Part shown: one piece after another, positions 1 to 6,605 of the stretch
Layout: each line of letters opens with the position of its first letter
Position numbering within the stretch: the stretch's first letter is position 1
Source of the DNA: Citromicrobium sp.
GTDB taxonomy: Bacteria > Pseudomonadota > Alphaproteobacteria > Sphingomonadales > Sphingomonadaceae
Reading direction: 5' to 3'
Length of the DNA stretch: 12,095 nt
Assembly: GCA_003248395.1 (NCBI GenBank)
Contig: QFNA01000100.1
Span: 1 to 12,095, forward strand
Notes under the pieces: generated by a model
The model's input: the letters and a program-made list of their open reading frames with translations, nothing else
The model's database searches: none
What the model was told of the DNA's origin: nothing
Translations under genes and position numbers: made by a program

Positions 1-293
1 CCAGGCAGGCGCGAGAGCGATTCAGCGATCGATTGATCAGGGAGTTTGCCGATATCTTCAGCGCTGACGACTTCTACGATCGAGGTGTTTTCGCGCTTCT
101 GCGCTACGGAATTATCGATTGCAGCGCGAATACCGCTGACCACGATAACATTCTCTTCGTCGTCGACGTTCGTCGTTGTTGCATTGGCGTCATCGCCGGT
201 GTTCTGTTCCTGTGCCGATACTGGCGAGGCAACGAGCGACACGGCAAAGGCCGACATGCTTACGGTAGCAGTTAGCGTGCTGCGAATAGCCAT
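1..293 (-). CDS. TonB-dependent receptor, N-terminal part (cut by window edge)
   Basis: Outer-membrane receptor for energised (TonB/ExbBD) uptake, probably of an oligosaccharide given its neighbours. Reading the minus strand from ATG at 293-291 gives 97 codons with no stop before the window ends. Residues 1-27 form a typical signal peptide (positive MAIR start, hydrophobic core, cleavage likely after PVSA). A short acidic linker follows, then a TonB-box-like ENVIVVSGIR and the start of the plug domain with EDIGKLPDQSIAESLSRLPG, which is characteristic of the large proteobacterial carbohydrate-type TonB receptors (the group often annotated TIGR01782). A good Shine-Dalgarno, GGGAGAG, sits about 8 bases before the ATG. 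The gene is divergent from the LacI regulator and shares its control region, which carries a candidate operator. The barrel and substrate-determining parts are outside the window, so the sugar (sucrose, maltose or other alpha-glucoside) is inferred from the neighbours only. Confidence 0.93.
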   Translation of the reverse strand, partial: MAIRSTLTATVSMSAFAVSLVASPVSAQEQNTGDDANATTTNVDDEENVIVVSGIRAAIDNSVAQKRENTSIVEVVSAEDIGKLPDQSIAESLSRLP

Positions 294-429
294 TTCAAAA
301 GCTCTCCCTGATCGACCGCTGCGCGCCTTTGCGCTGTGCTGGCCGGACATTCCAAAATGAAGACAGACAGCGACCCCTCGTGTCTGCAAGCCTCGCGATT
401 ATGTGGAGGATTGGCCCGAGCGATAGATA

Positions 430-441
430 GCATACGTATGT
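430..441. promoter_or_regulatory. Candidate LacI-family operator 1
   Basis: GCATACGTATGT contains the perfect palindrome CATACGTATG centred on a CG step at 435-436. LacI-family dimers bind such palindromes and insert a hinge-helix leucine at a central CpG; the neighbouring regulator has the matching hinge Leu61. The site fits GYATWCGTATRY, which recurs upstream of the transporter. It lies about 137 bases upstream of the receptor ATG and 141 upstream of the regulator ATG, suited to control one or both. Assignment to this regulator is inference. Confidence 0.5.
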
Positions 442-515
442 GGTGCGAGAGCGATGCGCCCCAACGCCGGTCAAATGCCCGAAATGGCTGCGGTAATCTG
501 AGGCGATTGCCTAGG

Positions 516-539
516 TGGTCCGGCTTTTCTATGGTCCGG
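516..539. repeat. Short direct repeat TGGTCCGG x2
   Basis: Identical 8-base copies at 516-523 and 532-539, start to start 16 bases apart, just upstream of the LacI regulator gene. Two tandem half-sites on one face of the helix could be an activator site, but eight bases is short enough to arise by chance. No function is assigned. Confidence 0.25.
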
Positions 540-582
540 TGCGAAGGGATTTTGCGATTTCGCAGTCCCCGCGGGGAGAGTG

Positions 583-1620
583 ATGGGACGCAAGCCGACC
601 GGAAGGCCGACCAGCTTCGATATAGCCTACGCTGCGGGTGTGTCGCAGCCCACCGTCAGCCGTGCTCTGAGGGGTGACAGGTCGGTCAGCGCCAAGACCC
701 GCGAACGGATCGAACTAATCGCGCGTGAACTTAACTACACAGTCGACAAGAACGCATCGTCGCTCCGTTCGCAGCGTTCAAACACTATTGCCTTGCTCTT
801 CTTCGAAGATCCGACACCGGATGAGAGTCAGATCAATCCTTTCTTCCTGGCGATGCTCGGTTCGATCACGCGCGCCTGCGCAGATCGTGGTCTGGATCTG
901 CTGATTTCCTTTCAGCGGATGCAGGACGACTGGCACGTCCGCTATCAGGACAGCCACCGTGCCGACGGACTGATCCTGCTCGGTTACGGCGATTACACTG
1001 TTTATCGCAAACGGCTGGACCAGCTGGAACAGCAGGGAACGCATTTCGCGCGTTGGGGCTCAGTATCGAGCGACACGAGCGGAGCGACAGTGGGAACCGA
1101 CAATGTGGGGGCTGGATTGCTGGCCGGTCGGCATTTGCTTCAAGGCGGTCGGCGAGCGATCGCATTCCTCGGCCATGCCGATGGCCACTATCCGGAATTC
1201 GCAGGTCGTTATCATGGACTGGGCAATGCGCAGAAGGAGGCTGGGATCTCATCGGACCCATCACTGCAGGTCGACGCCATCACTACCGAGCGAGCCGGAT
1301 ATGACGCTGCCCACGACCTGATAAGTCGTCGGATCCATTTCGACGCCATTTTTGCCGGCAGCGACCTTATTGCCATCGGCGCGATGCGGGCGTTGAGCGA
1401 GGCCGGCCTAAGCGTGCCAGACGACGTCGCTGTCGTGGGTTTCGACGATATTCCTGCTGCCAGCCTGACGACGCCTCCACTTACCACTGTGATGCAGGAC
1501 ATCGGCGGGGCGGGGCAGGCACTGGTCGAAACCCTGCTCGCGCAGATAGAAGGTCGCGAACTTCCTGCTCGCAAGCTGGCTGGCAAACTCGTTGTGCGCA
1601 GATCGAGCGGAGTGGGATAA
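583..1620 (+). CDS. LacI-family transcriptional regulator (sugar locus)
   Basis: Sugar-responsive DNA-binding protein of the LacI/GalR family, 345 residues, the usual length. The N-terminus has the LacI helix-turn-helix with VSQPTVSRAL (residues about 20-29), a third helix, and the hinge NASSLRSQ, whose Leu61 matches the leucine that intercalates in operator DNA. The remainder is the periplasmic-binding-protein-like effector domain, with IALLF beta-strand after the hinge, the DGLILLG segment, and the classic C-terminal VAVVGFDDIPAAS...PPLTTV motif. I chose ATG 583; an in-frame GTG at 580 overlaps the ribosome-binding sequence GGGGAG (573-578) and is less likely. It is divergent from the TonB receptor and directly precedes the transporter operon, so it most likely represses both until the sugar or a derivative binds. 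Two matching CG-centred palindromes (430-441 and 1630-1641) are its candidate operators. The ligand is not visible from sequence. Confidence 0.93.
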   Translation: MGRKPTGRPTSFDIAYAAGVSQPTVSRALRGDRSVSAKTRERIELIARELNYTVDKNASSLRSQRSNTIALLFFEDPTPDESQINPFFLAMLGSITRACADRGLDLLISFQRMQDDWHVRYQDSHRADGLILLGYGDYTVYRKRLDQLEQQGTHFARWGSVSSDTSGATVGTDNVGAGLLAGRHLLQGGRRAIAFLGHADGHYPEFAGRYHGLGNAQKEAGISSDPSLQVDAITTERAGYDAAHDLISRRIHFDAIFAGSDLIAIGAMRALSEAGLSVPDDVAVVGFDDIPAASLTTPPLTTVMQDIGGAGQALVETLLAQIEGRELPARKLAGKLVVRRSSGVG

Positions 1621-1627
1621 GGCCCCC

Positions 1628-1643
1628 GCGTATTCGTATACGC
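1628..1643. promoter_or_regulatory. Candidate LacI-family operator 2, upstream of MFS transporter
   Basis: The 16 bases GCGTATTCGTATACGC pair in 7 of 8 positions about the central CG (1635-1636). The 12-base core 1630-1641 fits GYATWCGTATRY, the same pattern as the site at 430-441. It lies in the 107-base gap between the regulator and the transporter, about 85 bases before the transporter ATG and a few bases after the regulator stop. This implies the transporter operon has its own repressible promoter here. I could not fix -35/-10 boxes. Confidence 0.55.
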
Positions 1644-1727
1644 CCTTGTCGCCATCATGGCTTCGTGCGAGCGACATGGGATTGATCAGTAGCGGGCAGC
1701 AAGACCCGCGCGGGATGAGGGATATCC

Positions 1728-3239
1728 ATGGAACAAACGCTCCGAGAAAAACCGCGTCTGGGGTTTGCCGGACTGTGGAACATCAGTTTCGGTTTTTTCG
1801 GAATACAGATCGGGTTCGCGTTGCAGAACGCGAACATGAGCCGTGTTTTCCAGACACTCGGCGCGAGCATGGATGATTTGACTGCGCTGTGGGTGGCTGC
1901 ACCGCTGACGGGATTGATCGTTCAGCCGATCATAGGCCATCTTTCCGACAAAACGTGGAATCGATTGGGACGCCGTCGACCCTATTTCCTCACTGGTGCA
2001 ATCTTTGCTGCGCTGTCCCTCGCTTTGATGCCGCTGGCACCTGGTTTCGCTGCGCCCCTCCTGTTCGCAGCAGCGATGCTGTGGGTCCTCGACGCTTCTC
2101 TCAATATTTCCATGGAGCCATTTCGCGCATTTGTGGGCGATATGCTGCGAACCGATCAGCATAGCGCAGGTTACGCCGTGCAAACGGCCTTCATCGGCGC
2201 CGGCGCCGTCGTGGGTTCGATATTTCCCTACCTGCTCGAGATGCTCGGTGTCAGCAATGTGGCACCGCAGGGCGTGCTGCCAGACACGGTAAGATGGAGT
2301 TTCTATTTCGGGGCCATCGCATTGTTTGCAGCTGTCCTTTGGACAATTTTGACCACGCGAGAATTCAGTCCGGAGCAGATGGCCGCCTTCGATTCAGCCG
2401 CTGCCATCGAGGCCGAGGATCCGGTCAGGCTCTTGGCATCGAAAACTTACCTGTCATCTCTCGGGTGGCTTATTGCCGGGATCGCGATTGCCCTTTCGGT
2501 CGATTTCGCGAACTTGCAGAAGGAAATCTACCTCCTCGGTGCATTACTGGCTCTCTACGGTGTACTGAGCGCCATTGCGATTTCCATGGCGAAGCGCGGA
2601 CGTGCGTCCAACATGCTGTCGAGCATTGTTGGCGATTTCTCCGGTATGCCATTGGTCATGAAGCGCCTGGCGCTGGTCCAGTTCTTCAGTTGGTCCGCTC
2701 TGTTTATCATGTGGATCAATACGACCCCGGTCGTCACCCAATACGTGTTCGGTAGCACCGACACCGCGAGCGCTGCCTACAATGAGGGCGCCAATTGGGT
2801 GAACGTACTGTTCACCGTCTACAATGGCGTCGCCGCGATTGCCGCGCTGGCTCTACTGCCATTGCTCGCCCGCAAGGTCGGTCAGGTTATGACACATTCG
2901 ATTTGCCTTTTGCTGGGTGCGACCGGGTTCTTGATGTTTTTCTTTGTGCGGGACGCCGAATTCTTGATTTTGGCAGAGGTCGGCATAGGCGTCGCGTGGG
3001 CTAGCATACTGGCGATGCCATACGCGATACTCGCCAGTAATCTGCCGCAACAAAAGCTTGGTATCTACATGGGCTTGTTCAACATTTTTGTCGTCATTCC
3101 GCAACTATTGGTGGCAACCGTGATGGGTCAGATAATGGTGTGGCTTTTCCCAGGCCAACCGATCTGGACGATGCTCTTCGCTGCAGCTTCGTGGATTATC
3201 GCCGCATTGGCGATGCAGCGGGTGAAAGAAGCAATCTGA
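1728..3239 (+). CDS. MFS sugar transporter, SLC45/sucrose-maltose symporter type
   Basis: Inner-membrane proton-coupled sugar importer, 503 residues, with about twelve hydrophobic segments. The N-terminus carries WNISFGFFGIQIGFALQNAN followed by MSRVFQTLGA, typical of the Caulobacter/Xanthomonas/sphingomonad group of disaccharide carriers. The loop between helices 2 and 3 holds GHLSDKTWNRLGRRRPY (residues 70-86), the SLC45 and plant sucrose carrier version of the MFS GxxSDxxxxRxGRR signature. ATG 1728 is preceded by GAGGGAT at good spacing. The stop shares a base with the next gene's start (TGATG), implying translational coupling to the fructokinase. The pairing with a TonB receptor and LacI regulator matches the sux arrangement, and the fructokinase points to sucrose or another fructose-containing alpha-glucoside. 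Maltose is the main alternative, since related carriers serve maltose loci. The sugar assignment is inference; the family is secure. Confidence 0.93.
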   Translation: MEQTLREKPRLGFAGLWNISFGFFGIQIGFALQNANMSRVFQTLGASMDDLTALWVAAPLTGLIVQPIIGHLSDKTWNRLGRRRPYFLTGAIFAALSLALMPLAPGFAAPLLFAAAMLWVLDASLNISMEPFRAFVGDMLRTDQHSAGYAVQTAFIGAGAVVGSIFPYLLEMLGVSNVAPQGVLPDTVRWSFYFGAIALFAAVLWTILTTREFSPEQMAAFDSAAAIEAEDPVRLLASKTYLSSLGWLIAGIAIALSVDFANLQKEIYLLGALLALYGVLSAIAISMAKRGRASNMLSSIVGDFSGMPLVMKRLALVQFFSWSALFIMWINTTPVVTQYVFGSTDTASAAYNEGANWVNVLFTVYNGVAAIAALALLPLLARKVGQVMTHSICLLLGATGFLMFFFVRDAEFLILAEVGIGVAWASILAMPYAILASNLPQQKLGIYMGLFNIFVVIPQLLVATVMGQIMVWLFPGQPIWTMLFAAASWIIAALAMQRVKEAI

Positions 3240-4132
3240 TGACTCGGTTAGTCGGTGCAATCGAAGCGGGAGGGACCAAATTCGTTCTCGCGCTTACGAC
3301 CATGGAAGGTTCGATTGTCGATCGAACCCGCATTGAGACAGGAAAACCCGTCGAGACGCTCAAAGCGGTTGGGGATTGGTTTCACTCTTCGCAAGACCGC
3401 CACGGAAACATCAAGGCATTTGGCGTTGCGAGCTTCGGTCCTATCGGAATCGATGCGAGGTCGGGCGATTACGGCACATTCCTCACGGATGTAAAACCAG
3501 GGTGGAAGGGTTCACGTTTTCAGGATGTGCTCGGCAGCTTTGGCGTGCCGATTGCCATCGATACCGACGTCAATGGTGCTGCACTGGGCGAAGCCATATC
3601 GGGTGCGGGGCGTGGCAAGAGCGTCGTGGCATACACCACGGTCGGAACAGGCATCGGTAGTGGCGTGGTCAAGAATGGCGTGCCCGTTTCAGGTCTTTCA
3701 CACTACGAAGCAGGGCACTTACGTGTGCCGCACGATCACGAAATCGATCCTTTCGAAGGGGTATGTGCATATCACGGCGACTGCTGTGAAGGCCTTGCAA
3801 GCGGCCCGGCGATCAAGGCACGCTGGGGTGGAGATTTGTCGACGCTGGACGATCCCGACAAAACCGCTCTTATAGGAGAGTATCTCGGCAATCTCGCCGC
3901 GACATTGGCGGCTTTCCATATGCCCGAAATCCTGGTGTTCGGCGGCGGCGTGCTGAAGACACCTGGGCTGCTGGGCTCGATAAGACATGCGATGCATCGC
4001 AGCCTGGCGGGTTATCTAGCCTACTACGATCGGGATCTCAGCGAGATCGTCGTCGCACCCCAACTTGGCGATGATGCTGGCATCACGGGCGCAGCCGCGC
4101 TTGGGCGTATAGTTTTGGAGAAGCAAGCGTGA
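3239..4132 (+). CDS. ROK-family fructokinase
   Basis: Cytoplasmic sugar kinase of 297 residues that most likely makes fructose 6-phosphate from fructose and ATP. Visible motifs: the ATP-binding AIEAGGTKF (7-15), catalytic Asp110 in IDTDVNGAALGE, a second phosphate loop TTVGTGIGSG (133-142), ExGH (Glu157-His160), and the zinc-type CAYHGDCCEGLASGPA (from 176; Cys176, His179, Cys182). This is close to the Bacillus YdhR/GmuE-type fructokinases. A FGGGV segment near residue 240 is also usual in ROK proteins. I place the start at ATG 3239, which overlaps the transporter stop; the same frame is open 33 codons further upstream, but that part lies inside the transporter gene and is not kinase-like. 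The ribosome-binding site is weak, consistent with coupling. The end overlaps the GTG start of the hydrolase. Mannokinase activity is also possible in this family. Confidence 0.9.
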   Translation: MTRLVGAIEAGGTKFVLALTTMEGSIVDRTRIETGKPVETLKAVGDWFHSSQDRHGNIKAFGVASFGPIGIDARSGDYGTFLTDVKPGWKGSRFQDVLGSFGVPIAIDTDVNGAALGEAISGAGRGKSVVAYTTVGTGIGSGVVKNGVPVSGLSHYEAGHLRVPHDHEIDPFEGVCAYHGDCCEGLASGPAIKARWGGDLSTLDDPDKTALIGEYLGNLAATLAAFHMPEILVFGGGVLKTPGLLGSIRHAMHRSLAGYLAYYDRDLSEIVVAPQLGDDAGITGAAALGRIVLEKQA

Positions 4133-5529
4133 TAAGAAGATCTTTGCTCGGTACAGCTGCGGCGATTTCGCTTATTGCTGCAAGTGCGCTCGCAATGACC
4201 GGACCCGCAAAGGAGCCTGTTGCAGCGGCGACAGGTGAATCCGGAGAGTGGGGGTCTCGAAGCAAGGTTACGATAATCCATCCGGACTGGTCTCGTGATG
4301 CGATCCTCTATCAGATCAACACCCGCCAGTTCACCGAAGAGGGCACATTCAAAGCCGCCCAGGCGGAACTGCCACGTCTCAGGAAGCTGGGTGTCGACAT
4401 TCTCTGGCTCATGCCGATCCATCCCATCGGGAAGGTAAGCCGGAAAGGCACGTTGGGCAGTCCCTATTCGGTGCAGGACTATTACGCGGTGAATCCGGAG
4501 TTCGGCACGGCGGAGGAATTCCGCGCCTTCGTCGATGCTGCGCATGCGCAGGGTTTCAAGGTTATCCTTGACCTCGTCGCCAATCATACCGCCTGGGACA
4601 ACGATCTCGCGCAGGAACATCCCGACTGGTACGAGAAGAACTGGAGAGGCGATTTCCGTCCGACGCCCTGGTGGGACTGGTCTGATATCATCGACCTAGA
4701 CTGGTCCAAACCGGGCGTGCGTGAACACGTCGGTGGAGCGATGGAATATTGGGTACGGGAGTACGATGTAGACGGATATCGTGCCGATGTGGCGGGCTAC
4801 GTTCCGCTCGATTTCTGGGAAACCGCGCGCCAGCGGCTCGAAGCGATCAAGCCCGTGTTTCTGCTCGGTGAAGTGCAGCAGAGCGGCTTTCACCATGCTG
4901 CTTTCGATGCGACCTACGCATGGGATTGGCACAACACGTCCAAGAATGTGGCCCAGGGCAAGGGCAATGCGACGAGCTTCTATGGCTATTACGCCGAGAA
5001 CGAGAGCCTTTGGCCGCGCGAAGCCATGCGCATGACCTACATCGAGAACCACGACAGCAATGCGTGGGAAGGGACGATGGCGGAAAATTACGGCCACGCC
5101 CTCGAGGCGATGACCTGATTCACAACGGAATGGAGGCCTGCAACGCAAAGCGGCTCGAATTTTTCGAGCGCGGCCCCATCGATTGGGGCCAGGGACAGGA
5201 CTGCGCAAATGGCAGCTTGCTTGCCCCGCCCGATCGAATTGCGGAAAACCAATCCTGCGCTGGAAAACGGTCAATGGGATGCGATCATGCACAAGGTGGA
5301 GAACTCTGCACCCGATCAGCTGTTCGCATAGGTGCGACAAGAAGATGAAAACAAGGTGCTGGCGCTGTTCAACATGAGTGGCAGTGCTCTGAACGCCACG
5401 TTCGAAGACGCATTGCCGCACGGCATTTATGGCGATTTCGCCACCGGCGAACGTGTGACGATTGCGGCTGGCCACGAGGTGGAACTTCCCGCCTAGGGGT
5501 ATCGCTTGTTAAGTGGCGGATCGCAGTAG
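4129..5529 (+). pseudogene. GH13 alpha-amylase-family glycoside hydrolase, degraded
   Basis: Remnant of an exported alpha-glucoside hydrolase. It starts at GTG 4129 (GGAG 8 bases upstream, start overlapping the kinase stop) with a signal peptide (RRSLLGTAAAISLIAASALA). The intact part is 329 residues: YQINTRQF, region I DLVANH (148-153), nucleophile Asp220 in DGYRADVA, acid/base Glu248 in LLGEVQ, and Asp309 in ENHD. After EAMT the frame stops at TGA 5116-5118. Homology resumes in frame 3 at 5112 (LIHNGMEACNAKRLEFFERG), with roughly ten expected residues missing. It moves to frame 2 near 5201 (LRKWQLA) and to frame 1 near 5221 (IELRKTNPALENGQWDA). That last part has in-frame TAG at 5329-5331 (after QLFA) and 5494-5496 (after VELPA), and ends at TAG 5527-5529. 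The lost part covers the last barrel strand and domain C, so the truncated product is unlikely to be active. Sucrose hydrolase or alpha-glucosidase are both possible original functions. Confidence 0.85.
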
Positions 5530-5696
5530 CCTTTTCCCGCTTTTTAATGAAAATCGAGGAGTTCGGCGCACCCATTGTGCGCCGAGACAAATTCTCCTAT
5601 CGGGCGCGCGACCATTCGCTGCTTGTAGGTGAGTGGCGCGCCATCCACATGGTCGCCTTCCCGGCACGCCTGATAGAATCAAACAGACGAGACCCA
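5530..5696. promoter_or_regulatory. Leader / control region of the cysD operon
   Basis: This 167-base gap between the broken hydrolase and cysD must carry the cysD promoter. It holds the hairpin at 5563-5585 (listed separately), an 8-base inverted repeat GCGACCAT / ATGGTCGC at 5608-5615 and 5649-5656, and a palindromic GGCGCGCC at 5635-5642 between its arms. These could be a regulator site or leader structure. I do not recognise a known riboswitch or a clear -35/-10 pair. Confidence 0.4.
5563..5585 (+). terminator. Strong hairpin, possible terminator of the sugar operon
   Basis: TCGGCGCAC and GTGCGCCGA pair perfectly over nine bases with a CCATT loop. It lies 34 bases past the last stop of the hydrolase remnant and 111 bases before cysD, where the upstream operon should end. 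No U-run follows on either strand, so intrinsic termination is uncertain; a processing or leader hairpin of the cys operon is the alternative. Confidence 0.35.
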
Positions 5697-6605
5697 ATGA
5701 CACTTACCCACCTGCAGCGGCTCGAGGCCGAAAGCATCCATATCATGCGCGAAGTGGTGTCCGAGGCTGAAAAGCCCGTGATGCTCTATTCGATCGGCAA
5801 GGACAGCGCGGTTATGCTGCATCTGGCCAAGAAAGCATTTTATCCTTCGCCACCGCCTTTTCCTCTGCTGCACGTAGATACTACGTGGAAGTTCAAGGAC
5901 ATGTATGCCCTGCGTGAAAAGAGTGCGCGGGACGCCGGCATGGAATTGCTCGTCCACCAGAACCCGGAAGCAGAAGAGATGGGAATCAATCCCTTCGACC
6001 ATGGCCCTCTCCACACGGACATGTGGAAGACGCAAGGACTAAAGCAGGCGCTCGACAAATACGGATTCGATGCGGCCTTCGGCGGCGCTCGCCGTGACGA
6101 GGAAAAGAGTCGCGCAAAAGAGCGGATATTCTCGTTCCGCACAGCCAGCCACGGCTGGGATCCGAAGAGCCAGCGTCCAGAGCTGTGGAACCTCTACAAC
6201 GCCAAGAAGAGAAAGGGCGAGAGCATCCGCGTCTTCCCTCTATCGAACTGGACCGAACTCGACATCTGGCAGTACATCCATCTCGAGAACATCGAGATCG
6301 TCCCACTGTATTATTCGGCCAAGCGCCCGACGTTCGAATATGAAGGTGGCCTGTTCATGGCGGACGATATCGAACGCCTCAAAAAGGTCATGGGCAAGCG
6401 TCCCGAGATCACCGAACGCTCGATCCGATTTCGCACTCTTGGCTGTTTCCCACTGACGGGCGCTGTAGAAAGCGAGGCGGCGACGCTGCCCGAGATCATC
6501 CAGGAAATGCTCCTCACGACGACGTCGGAGCGCCAAGGTCGCGTGATCGACAAGGATTCGGGTGACGCTTCGATGGAGAAGAAGAAGCAGGAGGGCTACT
6601 TCTGA
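5697..6605 (+). CDS. cysD: Sulfate adenylyltransferase subunit 2 (CysD)
   Basis: Small catalytic subunit of ATP sulfurylase, which adenylates sulfate to APS in assimilatory sulfate reduction, working with the GTPase subunit CysN. At 302 residues it matches the usual length. MTLTHLQRLEAESIHIMREV is the typical CysD start; the PP-loop nucleotide-binding motif is YSIGKDSAVMLHLA, followed by DTTWKF, the FGGARRDEEKSRAKERIFSFR block and LSNWTELDIWQYI. The C-terminus SMEKKKQEGYF is also typical. ATG 5697 is chosen because family similarity begins there; the frame is open 50 codons further upstream but that extension is unlike CysD. The ribosome-binding site (GACGAGA) is weak. The stop overlaps the cysNC start as TGATG, which suits a stoichiometric complex. 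Confidence 0.97.
   Translation: MTLTHLQRLEAESIHIMREVVSEAEKPVMLYSIGKDSAVMLHLAKKAFYPSPPPFPLLHVDTTWKFKDMYALREKSARDAGMELLVHQNPEAEEMGINPFDHGPLHTDMWKTQGLKQALDKYGFDAAFGGARRDEEKSRAKERIFSFRTASHGWDPKSQRPELWNLYNAKKRKGESIRVFPLSNWTELDIWQYIHLENIEIVPLYYSAKRPTFEYEGGLFMADDIERLKKVMGKRPEITERSIRFRTLGCFPLTGAVESEAATLPEIIQEMLLTTTSERQGRVIDKDSGDASMEKKKQEGYF

Larger units (their letters stand above)
294..582. promoter_or_regulatory. Divergent control region between TonB receptor and LacI regulator
   Basis: This 289-base gap lies between two divergent start codons, so it must hold the promoters of both genes. It contains a perfect 10-bp palindrome CATACGTATG (431-440, listed separately as an operator), the 8-base direct repeat TGGTCCGG at 516-523 and 532-539, an inverted repeat TGCGA-TT-TCGCA at 553-564, and a perfect CCCCGCGGGG at 567-576 that overlaps the regulator's ribosome-binding site. 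I could not pick convincing -35/-10 boxes for either gene. Short open frames here have no recognisable protein and I do not call them genes. Confidence 0.6.

Noticed and set aside
336..677. Plus-strand open frame of 113 codons in the receptor/regulator gap
   Set aside because: It overlaps the start of the regulator gene in another frame, has no good ribosome-binding site and no recognisable domain.
5329..5496. Recoding of TAG as an amino acid in the hydrolase remnant
   Set aside because: The two TAG codons stand where aromatic residues would be expected, but TAG ends the DUF2061 gene normally and the hydrolase also has indels, so decay is simpler.
5547..5696. Upstream extension of cysD by 50 codons
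   Set aside because: The extra residues do not resemble CysD, and the stretch contains the hairpin and inverted repeats; the usual CysD N-terminus begins at 5697.
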